This document shows, in pieces, positions 50,976-62,783 of a stretch of 64,000 nt of DNA. Source of the stretch: Hirudo medicinalis (Eukaryota; Annelida; Clitellata; Hirudinida; Hirudinidae); NCBI GenBank assembly GCA_011800805.1, contig MPNW01000036.1, positions 187,736 to 251,735 of the forward strand, written 5' to 3'. Both the position numbers and the translations under genes were made by a program. Positions within the stretch are counted from its first letter, which is position 1. Each line of letters starts with the position of its first letter. The notes beneath the pieces are model-generated. The model saw nothing but the letters and a program-made list of their open reading frames with translations, was not told the DNA's origin and ran no database searches.

Positions 50976-53321
50976 TTGTTGTTTTCGTTGCAAGCAGGCG
51001 ACTTACAAAATTATGAGATTCATTGTTTGAGTTTTACTCATAATATTATCACTGACAACCTTATCGAAACAATTTAACGATTAGTTTACAAAAAATTATT
51101 TTTCTAAATAAATAAATAGATATTATTATTATTATTTTTATTTTTATTTTATTTTTTTTTTTAAGAAACGGACAACAAAGAATGTTGCTGACATAAGATT
51201 TCAACCTTCTTTGTACTTCCCTGGTCAACCAGGCATCTTCCCTGGAATTTCTCATCACAGGAATCTCGAGCAGCTAAATTCGTGAATTAATGAAATTATC
51301 TTGGCCTCCTCTGCTTAAAATATCTTTTAAATAAAAATAATAATTCAAGTATTTCGAAGTACAGTAATCTCTATAAAAAGATTCTTCCTGAAAACCATCT
51401 CCTGTTAAGTAGAAACGGTCTGCCATCGAAAACACGGCGATTTTTCCGCGAAACTGTCAAGCAATCGAGAAAGCCATGTTATTCCAGTTAATGTTCTTTG
51501 TTAGTAGTTGTTATAAAGACACGCGCACTTTGCAGTGGTTTGAATAGCAGCTCTTAAGTGCGAGTAACTGATGCTATGTTACATTCTTAAGCGCTTTGAG
51601 ATTTTCAGTCATTTCAGTTAGGGTTATGTAGCTCGACCTGGCCGGTTCTCCACAAGAATCACACCTCACTGTTAACAATGGAATAAATATATTACGCCAT
51701 TGCGAATTTTCCTTCGTTTAAACCAACAACCTGAGGCCAATTAACAGTTAAAACGCTTGTTAATTGAATAATTTTTAATGTTTTAGCATTAAAGACCAGA
51801 GGAATTTTTAATTTTTAAATTAGTTAATAGTTTCATTAGACCAATTACCAGCGACCAAAGACGCAGCCATGGCTAGGATTCATTTAATTAATGGAATCTG
51901 ACGTGTAACAAATTGGATGAATTTTAAACCTTTTATTTTAACAAAATTTTACTCTATTTTAATTGGATTAAACATTCTAATGATTAATTTCTTCCATTGA
52001 CGTGTTACTAATTAGAATCTAAATGAGAAAACCTCCGATCGTCAGCTAACAGCCTAACAATTACTGAATATTATCTTTAATTACGATTATCACCTCCGGT
52101 GCATTGACGAGAGAAATTGTCAGACAATTGCTCTAAAATCGTTAATTTAAGAAAAATTAATATTGCTTCTATTCTTGCAAAATGAAAATTAATTCATTGC
52201 TCACACAATCGCACATCCCTACACTGAAGCTTGTTTGTTCTCGCGACTCTTAGTTGTTGCATGGAAACGCTTTCATAAAATATTCGCGATATCTCAAGAA
52301 TCTCCGGGGATTCAAATCGTTCTTAGCTTCGAATTCTCACTAAAAGTACGAACTATCTCCAACTTTTCTGCACACTTGATTCCGAATGTGAGGCTTTTGT
52401 AAGAAGCGTAATTCCTCGGAACTGCTGCAAAATCTTAGAACGTCTTTTCGTTGTTGATTTCATAGCGTAGAGATCGAAATGCACCCGTCGATTAGAATAA
52501 TGACCCAGTATTTAATTTACTTGGACCTTTTGCTACGATTCGAAGAATGCTAAACCTGGTAATTTCTTTCCAGCCAAATTCGCATCGAGTCCTGAATTAC
52601 AGGGATACTTTGAGATTCTGAACTTCTGAGGCCATTCCCGAAAAATGTCGAGATCCGAGCGTGGCTTTTGTCGTCAGATTGAACTTATGTGAATGAATGT
52701 GATCGTGAACGATTAGCGTGATTGTGTGCAGGTGACTGAGTGTGACTGCGCACGTGAAAGTCTGTGACACACACTCTCAAGGATCAGTTTTTGGAACTTG
52801 CAAAAACTTTTTCTGAGAACAAAACCGAGCTTCTCTCTCATCATCGACATCTCACCACTCTACTCTACTTTGAATTTCAAAAGAATACCGAATTTATTAA
52901 CTAGTTTTTACTATTTTGCTAAAATATTTTCAAAATAAAGTCACTGTAAGTGCACAAAAATGACATTCCGTGCAGCACAGTTTTCAATTCATTTAAAGCA
53001 AGTAACTTATTAAGTTAACAACAAAGTAACATTCATATTGCAAATTTGTCCTTCCTTTCGTCCGTCCAATCGATTAAAAAAGATCAAGTTGACCTTGACA
53101 GTCAATGCCGGGAATTTCCACTCTCAGCAATACCCTTGAGATATCCTAATGAAGTGGAGTGATGGAATTTCAATCGACTGAAAGGTGTCGAGTTCAAACC
53201 TTCGCTGGTGCTGCTCGCATTGCAATGTCAAGCATGTGACATTCTTGCAAGCGGTGCCTGTCATGACGATGACTCGGGTTAAGATGATGACGTAAACATG
53301 AGGAATAGGATGAAGTTGTTG

Positions 53322-53357
53322 ATGATGATGATGACGACGACGATGATGATGATGATG
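53322..53357 (+). repeat. (GAT/GAC)n short microsatellite
   Basis: GATGATGATGATGACGACGA units. Confidence 0.85.
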
Positions 53358-53478
53358 TATGGATAAACCAACTTCATAAAACAGAACAGAAACTTTATTG
53401 GCAACCAAGAAACTTCGAAACCGAACAGACTGAAATATATCGCTAATATCTCCGAAGTACGTAATCGCCTGCAATATC

Positions 53479-53641
53479 GTCAAACCCGCAATCCTTCTCG
53501 AACTCTAACTTCCCGCCTCGCGGACTGTTCCCCCAGTCCTTTTATACTCGNGCGGTGTCTTACGACGTCAAACCCCGCAATCCTTCTCGAACTCTCTAAC
53601 TTCCCCCCTCGCGGACTGTTCCCCCAGTCCTTTTATACTCG
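53479..53641. repeat. Near-identical 72-base direct repeat flanking an N
   Basis: Bases 53479-53550 and 53569-53641 share CCCGCAATCCTTCTCGAACT through CCAGTCCTTTTATACTCG with a few small differences. An N lies at 53551. It may be a real tandem duplication or a contig join between two haplotypes. Confidence 0.75.
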
Positions 53642-53658
53642 AATATGGCGTCACACCA

Positions 53659-53719
<61 letters not shown>

Positions 53720-53720
53720 C
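53659..53720 (+). repeat. (GAT)n microsatellite
   Basis: About 20 GAT units. Confidence 0.95.
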
Positions 53721-54276
53721 TGTTAAAGTGTGTGGCGCAATATAAGTAACATAAAATAATAATTTTACTAAATTTAATATATATTACTATTATTATTATT
53801 AAATATTTTAAATTATATTAAAAAATTTTTAATTTAATAAATAATTAAAATAATAAATAATTTAATTAATAATAATAATATTATTATTAATAATAGCAAT
53901 AATAACACCATTATTATCATCACGAAACTGATCGCAGAGCGTGCACTTTCACGAAAGTCGTGTCTTAAGAGAATCATTTCTCAATTGAAGATCGTGATTT
54001 CTTTAGAATTACCAACACTCATGATTGAACTCAGTGGTTGAAGTTATTTTGGTTGAAGTGATTGGAAATTGAAAAACCTGATTGAAGAATTGAACAACGG
54101 ACGTTGTTATTACTTCTTGTTATTATAAATCTAATCCCATGTTATTTGTTTTTATTATTTTCATTTTTTTTTTTTTAATGGCAACCGCACATTCACCGTT
54201 CCAGGCATGCCTGACTCATTCATTCCTGGACCCAGCAGTCATCACACCCCTGAGTCCAACCACACTATCATTATCA

Positions 54277-54301
54277 TCACCAATATTATTATTATTATTA
54301 C

Positions 54302-54346
<45 letters not shown>

Positions 54347-54390
54347 TATTATCATCATCATCATTATCATCATTATTATTAATATTACAC
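54277..54390 (+). repeat. (ATT)n microsatellite
   Basis: ATT triplets with some ATC and ACT changes. Flanking open frames on both strands are the translated repeat. Confidence 0.9.
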
Positions 54391-54474
54391 CGTACATGTA
54401 CATGAATACTATTTAAATAGTTAAACATTTCCTATTTTATATTAAGAACCATAAAATACTAATAAAACCAGTAA

Positions 54475-54761
54475 AGGGTTAGGGTTAGGACACAGACATG
54501 CATCCATCCCCCTATCCGTACACCCATGCATTCATCCATCTATCTGTACATACATGATCTCCTAACCCTAACCCTAAAACTAATCCTAACCCTAACCCTA
54601 TCCGACCATATGTCCCTATATCCGCATCCACTATAACTAATTTGTAATTAAGATGATAACTGATAGTTTCAACTAAGTGGCTAACTAACTTTTCATCCTG
54701 AAAGTTAGGGTTAGGGTTGTGGTTAGGGTTAGGGTTAGGGTTAGGGTTAGGGTTAGGGTTA
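54475..54761. repeat. Interstitial telomere-type repeats in both orientations
   Basis: GGGTTAGGGTTAGG at 54475-54489 is followed by CCCTAACCCTAA-type units at 54561-54602, then TTAGGG units in the forward direction from 54703 to 54761 (about nine units). The 54490-54560 spacer holds CATCCATC-like repeats. Confidence 0.9.
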
Positions 54762-55217
54762 ATAAAAATTAAAATTGCGGATGATGATATTGATCGTGAT
54801 AATAATTTCGGAGGTCACGGTTACATCATTATCAATAATGATAATTCGCCAGACGACATTCGCTAGCAGATCAAGGATTAGGGTTAGGGTTAGGGTTAGG
54901 GTTAGGGTTAATAAAAATAAAAAAAATAAAAAACCCACAAAAATGAACTATTATTATCGCAAGGTTATTGCATTGATCGTGATAATAATAATTTCGGAGG
55001 TTACGGTTTTGATAATGATGACGACGACATCCACCAGCAGGTCAAGGGTCAGGGTTAGGGTTAGGGTTAGAGTTACAGTTAGGGTTAGGGTTAATAAAAA
55101 TAAAAAATAAAATAAACCACAAAAGCGAACTACTAATATTGCGGATGATAATGATCGTGATAATAATAATTACGGTTTTGATAATGATGACGACGACATC
55201 CGCCAGCAGGTCAATAT
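54703..55217 (+). repeat. Tandem array of about 130-170-base units separated by TTAGGG tracts
   Basis: Each unit starts with (TTAGGG)n and TTAATAAAAAT. It then has TGATCGTGATAATAAT-like text, a GATAATGATGACGACGACAT block (units 2 and 3), and the end CAGCAGGTCAA. Unit bodies lie at about 54762-54876, 54912-55044 and 55094-55217. Telomere-type tracts lie before each (54703-54761, 54877-54911, 55045-55093). Confidence 0.8.
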
Positions 55218-55415
55218 GCAGTTCGTAGATCTGTTTACATCGCCTTAGCAGCGCTCTTCTATGTTTACCATTGAGATTTGAAAACATAATTAGCATACGA
55301 GAGGCTCTTATTGGCCGCTATTTATAAACATCGAATTTCCATTTGTTGAAGGATTGGTCGTACACAAATTCAAACGTACGCAGTATTAAAATAGAATCAC
55401 AGTGAAATTAGGGTC

Positions 55416-55612
55416 ATCCATCTACTCATTCACTCATCCATATAATCACTCACTCATCTATCTATTCATTCATTCATCCATCCATCTGTTCACCCATCCA
55501 TGTAATCATTCATTCACTCATCCATCCATCTGTTCACCCATCCACTCATTCATTCACTCATCCATTCATCTGTTCACCCATCCATGTAATCATTCACTCA
55601 TGGTTGCATCCA
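55416..55612 (+). repeat. CATC/CATT array with higher-order units
   Basis: Runs of CATCCATC and CATTCATT combine into longer units containing CTGTTCACCCATCCATGTAA, seen about three times. The plus-strand frame here is translated repeat. Confidence 0.85.
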
Positions 55613-55867
55613 TCCATGAACCATGTTCGCCTAGCATCTTACGGCTCCATAATTGCACAGCATTTAAACTTGAAATCACGTGATGTTTACATTCGGATTC
55701 GTCGAAACTCGTTGTAAACAAGAGCAGACGACGGAATCGTGCAAAATATGTTTTAATCTCCAGAACAGTGTCCACAGTAAGCAACAACTTGATAATTAAC
55801 GACGCGATATGATATATAACGATATGATAACGAGCGCTGGGTCAATTAATATTTATGTTATGCTAAT

Positions 55868-55890
55868 GTAATAATAATAAAAATAATAAC

Positions 55891-55980
<90 letters not shown>
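55868..55980 (+). repeat. (AAT)n microsatellite
   Basis: AATAATAAT triplets with a few AAC variants. Confidence 0.95.
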
Positions 55981-55981
<1 letters not shown>

Positions 55982-56045
55982 GTAATTGAACGCCATGCCG
56001 ATCAAATGGTCCAAGGAAAGAGTTTCAAAAGGAACCGTGTTATTG

Positions 56046-56148
56046 ATGACGATGATGATGATGTTAGTAATGATGACCTCGACGATGATGACGATGACGA
56101 TGATGATGATGACGACGATGATGATGACGATGATTATGATGACTATGA
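56046..56148 (+). repeat. (GAT/GAC)n microsatellite
   Basis: Imperfect GATGATGACGACGATGAT triplets, read as Asp or Met runs in different frames. Confidence 0.9.
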
Positions 56149-56274
56149 CAGCAAGACAGCGACTAATCTAGGACGGGGGATATTTTTGCATGGAAATGTG
56201 AGTCATCTCCAGAGAAATGAGTCGAAAAAATGTTGATGGAAGCGAACGATGATTCCATGGAAACGCTGAATTGG

Positions 56275-56275
<1 letters not shown>

Positions 56276-56368
<93 letters not shown>

Positions 56369-56475
56369 NNNNNNNNNNNNNNNNNNNNNNNNNNNNNNNN
56401 NNNNNNNNNNNNNNNNNNNNNNNNNNNNNNNNNNNNNNNNNNNNNNNNNNNNNNNNNNNNNNNNNNNNNNNNNNN
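56276..56475 (+). repeat. (GAT)n array running into an assembly gap
   Basis: Perfect ATG/GAT triplets from about 56276 to 56368 run directly into 107 N (56369-56475). The gap was most likely caused by the array, so its length is unknown. Confidence 0.95.
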
Positions 56476-56519
56476 CATTACGTTGTTGACTATGAATTAC
56501 TTGTGACGGCGATGAGATG

Positions 56520-56697
56520 ACAACGACTGTAGAGAAAATGATGACGACACGGTCGTGACGATGAAGATGACGACACGGTCGTGACGATGATGATGATGAT
56601 GATGATGATGATGACGACGACGATGATGATGATGATGACGACGACGATGATGATGATGATGATGACGACGATGATGATGATGATGACGACGACTTTG
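56520..56697 (+). repeat. (GAT/GAC)n array with a short duplicated head
   Basis: ATGACGACACGGTCGTGACGATGA occurs twice (as shorter identical blocks at about 56539 and 56568), then GAT and GACGACGAC blocks alternate regularly. A related (GATGAC)n tract is at 56944-57026. Confidence 0.85.
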
Positions 56698-56967
56698 AAT
56701 CTCCCACATGATGATGATTATGCAGAATCCAGGAGGTCGATTCCTAAAGTGGCAATAAGAAAATACGTAACGAAAATAATTAAAAACGATCATTATCATA
56801 ATTGTCGTAATCTTCAGGGGTCTGCTGACGTCAGTAGAATTTCTGGGAAGTGGCTTCTTGGATGCTCCGAGTTTGACGACACCCAAGCTTTTGGAGGTGA
56901 TTGAGAGAAGGTGGTGTGTGCTTGAAGTGGTTGACATGGTTGATGCGATGATGATGATGATGACGAC

Positions 56968-57011
<44 letters not shown>

Positions 57012-57522
57012 TGATGATGATGATGGTAGTTGTCAATACCATGTGAAAATATTGACAGTGATATTCACATTCAGACGGCCTACTTTCGAAGTGCCTATCA
57101 GTTAATAATGCTCTTGTGATTAACCCTTCGATATTACGCCGCAAATTATTCAACTAGGCCGGCAGCCACAAATAGAACGAGGTCACATTTATAGAATATT
57201 GTTTATATTTATAATGTAATATTTATAGAAGTGTTCTGTGAAGTCTTATTGGCCGCATTACAACTTCCGTGTTCTATTGTTAACCTTATGATTACCTCGG
57301 CTCTTGGATTGGTCGGCGAGAGTGATTAATATGCATATGAATTGATTATGATAATGTACGCATTCACTAAGTGACCTTTTGCTCAGAAGTTCAAGTCTCA
57401 GTCCCAAGTGCAGGACGCCAAATCCTTCCTGTGTCGGCGCTTTCTCATGTTCATTCATCCTTCTCTCTTCATTACTGATGGTTAATAATATGTTAATTAA
57501 TTAATATTGATAATTTATTAAT

Positions 57523-58042
57523 GCTGTCGAATAATTAATTAATGTTGTTGAATGATTAATCGATGCTGTTGAATGATTAATCGATGCTGTTGAATGATTA
57601 ATCGATGCTGTTGAATGGTTATTTAATGCTGTTGAATGATTAATCGATGCTGTTGAATGGTTATTTGATGTTGTTGAATAATTAATTGATGTTGTTGAAT
57701 AATTAACTGATGTTGTTGAATAATTAATTGATGTTGTTGAATAATTAATTGATGTTGTTGAATAATTAATTGACGTTGCTGAATAATTAGTTGATGTTGT
57801 TGAATAATTAATTGATGTTGCTGAATAATTAATTGATGTTGTTGAATAATTAATTGATGTTGTTGAATAATTAATTGATGTTGTTGAATAATTAATTGAT
57901 GTTGTTGAATAATCAATTGATGTTGTTGAATAATTAATTGATGTTGTTGAATAATTAATTGATGTTGTTGAATAATTAATTGATGTTGCTGAATAATTAA
58001 TTGATGTTGTTGAATAATTAATTGATGTTGTTGAATAATTAA
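57523..58042 (+). repeat. 21-base minisatellite, about 24 units
   Basis: The unit is TGTTGTTGAATAATTAATTGA with variant units (TGCTGTTGAATGATTAATCGA) at the left end. Because the unit is a multiple of three, a minus-strand frame reads a seven-residue repeat (NYSTTSI). That is repeat translation, not a supported gene. Confidence 0.95.
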
Positions 58043-59525
58043 TGAGCATTATTAACTGCATAATCAAGCGCCACTGAACTTTGATCGAGTGGGCGTATAA
58101 AGAAGGAATCACCGGTCTTTGTGATTAAGTGGAACTTCCCGCCAGAACTAAACAATGAAAATGCTTTGATGCCATCTTTAAAAATAGTTAAACAATTAAC
58201 ATAATTTATTAACTTCATTTGCAATCACAACATTGGCTATTCGTCGGATTTGATTGACATCTCTAATGAATAGAAAGCTTTATGTCGATTGGGAAATGAC
58301 TTGGACACAAGTAGGACATTACGTCATATTAATTCTATTACGTCTTACAGAGAATATTGCGCTACATAATGCATCACGACATTAGGAGAGGTTACTTAGA
58401 GGCGCATAATAATTAGTCTATACAAACAGCATTGTGTTGTGAGATGATGATGTGTTGTACGAGAAGAGTGATCGTCACAGTCACGTGTTGCCAACCAAAG
58501 CGAGCCAACGTGTCCTGAAACCACGTTTAACATGGTTGCACAACAGGGTTGCAACAGCTCCCCTTCACACGCGCATATCTTGTGACCGGTGGATGTTGTT
58601 AATAATAGTTAGTAATAATCGTAATAGTAAACTGTTATTATTATTAATATTAGTTAGCCTTGTTTGTTTTGTTTTATGTTTCATATTCGCTTGCTAATTA
58701 TCGCATTATTAAATGTGTTGATACTTAAGGACCTTCCTCCTAAAATCTTCTTCCTTAATAAATAAATCTAATTTGAAGTCACTTCATTCACTAAGCATAA
58801 ACATTAATAAGCCTAAATTCGATTGAAATGTTTTTCGCTTCGGTACAACATCACCACGACAGAGTGCTTACGATGGAACTCGAGTTGAATCCAAACTCAT
58901 TTTCATGGAAGTCATGAAAACGCCTCTGCAAATAACAATATTTTGTTTGTTCAGTTATTTGTTTCGAATTTATTTTCAACTTACTTCCTCTTCTCAAGAG
59001 CAGCTTGCTTCGGAGTTAACGGGAACCGTTCAAAAATTGTGCTATTTATTAGCACAAATGTTTGTCCCGAAAATTCAACAAGCTTGACAACTCTTCCACA
59101 TATATGCCTCATAAATCCTCTTCAAAACAACCATCCAGAATCGGATTTTCGGAAAAGGAGAATGGCTTCTTAATTGGGATTTTTACGGAGAAGGTGCTGA
59201 GTGGAATACACCGAATAACCACGGATTTCATGGATTGGTTTCGTGTTTTGCATGACGAAAATATTTTCAAGAACTAGAAACATGTGAGCATTGCATCACC
59301 GTTGCGAATGCGCTGAACGGCATGTAACGAAGACAATTTGATTAAATTTTGGAACTTATAGTTATAGGGATGTTTAATTCTGAGTAGATTTTTGAATAAT
59401 AAACGTTTTAGGTCGATGAAATAGAGATTATTCGTCATTTCGGCGTGTTTTTAATTAATATATAGCACGAATTAGAGCCAGAGTTTGTCTCACGCAGTGG
59501 ATGTGCAGCAAGTCAGGCTAGCCTC

Positions 59526-59535
59526 CGTGAAGTCG
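59526..59535 (+). promoter_or_regulatory. TATA-like box upstream of GADD45
   Basis: TATTTAAAGG lies about 210 bases before the start codon in a plausible promoter position. Motif match only. Confidence 0.3.
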
Positions 59536-59746
59536 TATTTAAAGGACAGAACCGCGCAAACATGTTCTTGGTTAAGTGGCAAGTTTTTCGATTCCGTATT
59601 GTTCTGAACGTTCGATAACGTGTTTGGACGAACGTAATTTGTCCAAAGATATTTTACTTGAACTTCATTTTGTTTATTGTCGAGAGATTTAAAAGTGAAT
59701 TCTGCATTTCGGATAACGAGTCCAAGTTTGGGAGTTCCGTGAAAAG

Positions 59747-61261
59747 ATGAAAGCTTCTAAAAACTTTCAAAATCTAAACGTACTCATACCTGACAAAATG
59801 AACAGGTTGGATTCTAGATTATCGAAGTATTTAATTATATTCGAGAATTATTTGCTTCGTAAAATTCCAACGCATTCACGTGCTAGCAACCGGCATTTGA
59901 ACCCTGGTCTGACGTCATAAGAAAATCTGGGCCCTTTTCAATGCTAAATTTGCTAAATTTTGCAAATTTTTCCTAATTTAAAATGTGGAAAAATGAATGC
60001 GAGTTTGCAAAACTATTTGGTTGATTTTGAAAAAATAAGGTTTTGTTCGTGCTTTTAGTGCATTGGTTCACATAAAGTTACGGATTTAGGTGTGAAATAG
60101 AAACAAATTTGAGTTGCGTTATTAAAATTTTTGATGTGTACTATTGTTTAACGTAAGAATTTCTTTGCACATCAGGGAAAACATCGTCGTCACTGATGAT
60201 TTTAAGGCGATTCTCTTGGAGGCCCACGCCCAAAATCGTATCACTTACGGGATTTACGAGTCTGGGAAACAACTCGAAAGGTAAATTTTAGAGTTAGTTG
60301 CTTGGATTGAAAAGCTATTAACATTTGTACACCTTACTAACATGTTGCATCATGATAAGCTCATGCAACATGTTTAGTTATATGTGCAGATCACCTAGTT
60401 TGTTTTGTTTTGTTTGCATTTGTGCACCAGTTATTCCAGTGTTCTAATGTCGATTTTGATCTAGCATTTGTTTCTTATTACACGTCATTTAGTGGATATA
60501 ATAAGACTTGTGTGCACGTTTCATTTATAAATATTTATATGACGTTTGACTAAATTTATTTATTTGATTAAAGTCTGTTGCATGACTAAGATTAATATTT
60601 GACTAAAGGTTTTTTTTTTTTATAAATATGCCCTCATTAAGTTATGGACAATACATACTTACATCAGAAACAACAAATAAAACATCACGATTTTCCTCAC
60701 ACCTCAGTTTTTTGTGCTCAGCAATCCAGATGATGTGATGCTTTGCGTGCTTCCTTCCTATTCCGGGGCCGAAGCGACTCTCCACATCCACTTGACCTTG
60801 ATCGAGGCCTTCTGTCTGGAAGTTGGAATCCAGGTCGTGAAGGTTGACGACGTGGAGTCTCTTAGAAAACTGCTGTCCTCAAAATTCGAGAGGAGCATCT
60901 CCAGACGGAGTGAGGATGAAGACGACAATGAAGATGACGACGATGACGATGTTGGAACGATGGATTATAATTGCTTGCTTGTAGAAGTGAGTGATAGTTT
61001 GGTCAATGCTTACTCATAATTGTACAACCTCATGACTACAACCATCTCACTATTAGTTATTAGAATTGCCTAATTGTCAGCAGGCTCTGACTTAACACAA
61101 ATTTGCCTAGCTATGATATCACAAGACTTCATTTCCTCAAATATGACACTTTTTTTTTTCAGTTTCCTGATGGAAGCCTATCCCCATCAGAGGAGAAGCT
61201 CTTAGATTATTGTACATACCATGTAGACGAAGAACTGCCTGCCTTCAGATTGGTGGAGTGA
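59747..61261 (+). CDS. GADD45: GADD45-family stress-response protein, 4 exons
   Basis: GADD45 proteins are small acidic L7Ae-fold stress proteins that bind MTK1/MEKK4, PCNA and p21. Exons: 59747-59805, 60176-60280, 60722-60986, 61163-61261; 175 residues (human 159-165). MKASKNFQNLNVLIPDKMNR leads to the helix FKAILLEAHAQNRITYGIYE (human LHELLLSAQRQGCLTAGVYE), then SNPDDVMLCVLP (human VDPDNVTFCVLA), the core HLTLIEAFCLEVGIQVVKVD (human [20 protein letters not shown]), CLLVEFPDGSLSPSEEKLLD and the end ELPAFRLVE. Exon 3 starts inside TTTTTTGTGCTCAG, because only that acceptor keeps phase and the family alignment. An Asp/Glu run from GAT/GAC codons lies at about 60913-60954. A TATTTAAAGG box at about 59526-59535 lies upstream. 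Intron 1 has a TGACGTCA at 59910-59917. Confidence 0.9.
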
Positions 61262-61496
61262 GCCGAGACCGTTCCATGTTTGGATATTATAAACAGGCAA
61301 GGATCTTTCTCGTTAACCTAGCTTATTGTAACGTTAATGCGAGCATCTGAACTTACGGTCATTGATTTTCTCAGAATCAAAAGTCATATTTGTGGGACTA
61401 CAGCCTCGGCCATCAGTAAAAAGCAGTCTTCCCAAATGACCAATCGAAAGGCAGCATCAACGTGATTCATCATCTTGAACCGACATCGTTTGTCGT

Positions 61497-62720
61497 CTAT
61501 TGGGCCGTGCCCTCCTCTAAACAAGCAATCAGAAAAAGATTCAATTCACCTTCTGCCCCTTCCAGGGAATGTACATAGACGGAATGGATGATACCTCGAC
61601 AGCTTGTAAATAGGATCCGATCATGGCAGCCAATCATCTCCTCTGTTGATAGTTTATGGATTTCTGCAGAAAGATTTAATGAAATCCTAATCAATTTGAA
61701 TGAATGAGGAGCCACACCTGTTCCACCTTTGCCAAATTGACTGGAGCTTGCATTTAATGCAGTGTAACTAGTAACTGAAGCTATTGTCATTATTGAAGCT
61801 TTTCATTTGATCACTACTTCAATTGCTATTAAAGACTGTTGGAAATAAAAGATGCAGTACTATTGTCGTTAATTTTTTTGTTGGAGGAGATATTCAATCA
61901 TTACCGTAACTATTCTATATTAAGGCTCAAACCCGAGCTTGATTGCGGTGTTTCACTCAGATTTTATAAGAGTTGGAAAACTAAATGTTTCAGGGTGGCA
62001 TTGGTGTTTGCACTAATCGCTTAGCGGTGGTTGAGATGGTGGGGCGGTTTGGCCTATGAGAAGTATTTTATAACTGGACAACACGGGCAGGCCTCAGAAA
62101 ACTTTCAGGAAAATGACGACTTAAAAAGATGCTGGGAATAAGAGAAAATATTGTTACCCCGAAGTGCAACACTTAATGCTTCTTGGTAAAAATTGGAAGC
62201 AGCAATCTTTACAAATAACAATAAAAAAGTTAAATGTTTTTTGACTATTTTCACGGTGCTTACCTGGTGATGGCCTTCACATTTCACTTTGTTTTATTTT
62301 GTTTAAATTAATGGAATTTATCTCAGAAAAATTATTTAATTATTTTACGTATAGTTTTAAAAGATTTAGTGTAAAATTATTTTCGGAAGACTTGTTTTGA
62401 GAAATTCTACATGTCACGAGATGCTGCATTTCGCTAAACGTTTTACTTAATTTCTCGTTATTTGATGCATTCTCATTCACCAATTTTAATAATTAAACAA
62501 TAATATTACCTTTAGAAATTACCGGCTGTGAATTTTACACTCCAAACTCAAATAAAAAATGGACTTCTTGCATGGTCGTACCAAGTTTCTCATCTGATGG
62601 GTGTATACACCGAGGTGCTGGAGTCGGTTCGGTTTAAAAGTTATAAGAAATGAACTACGATTCTTCGATGGTCTCTGATCTTTAAAGCAACTGATTATTA
62701 CGTACATTTAGTAAGAAGTC
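61497..62720 (-). CDS. Possible minus-strand gene, incompletely resolved
   Basis: A probable last exon runs from about 61663 to the stop at 61497-61499, after a good acceptor (TTTCTGCAG). It encodes EIHKLSTEEMIGCHDRILFT followed by SCRGIIHSVYVHS and ELNLFLIACLEEGTAQ, which reads like folded protein. A possible inner exon at about 62215-62155 reads IAASNFYQEALSVALRG. A strong GTAAGC donor follows CATCACCAG near 62268. A further open stretch lies at 62519-62707. I could not join these in one frame and recognise no family. Other readings are a degraded gene or chance frames. It would be convergent with GADD45 and divergent from the PH-domain gene. Confidence 0.3.
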
Positions 62721-62783
62721 CAGAAGTCTGATCCTCTGTTTGTGACGTGATAATAACTCCAACAAGCAAGCAACTGGTTAATA

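Larger units (their letters stand above)
49604..59746. other. Ten-kilobase gene-poor, repeat-rich region
   Basis: No gene is supported across this interval. Repeats listed separately occupy much of it: AT minisatellites, (ATC)/(GAT)n arrays, telomere-type tracts, a CATC-type array and a 21-base minisatellite. Between them, 51000-53100 and 58050-59700 are AT-rich unique-looking sequence with only short open frames (for example 58905-59087 and 59062-59277). These have no motif and no credible splice links. The longest translated frames in 54100-57150 are repeats read as protein. Confidence 0.6.

Noticed and set aside
56168..57153. Poly-Ser, poly-Ile, poly-Met, poly-His frames
   Set aside because: Translated (GAT)n arrays, some crossing the run of N.
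57501..58112. 203-residue minus-strand frame with a seven-residue repeat
   Set aside because: It is the 21-base minisatellite read in a frame without stops; no start context, splice sites or non-repeat domain support a gene.
58905..59277. Small secreted protein upstream of GADD45
   Set aside because: Two short overlapping frames with a mildly hydrophobic start, but no splice support, no motif and AT-rich composition.
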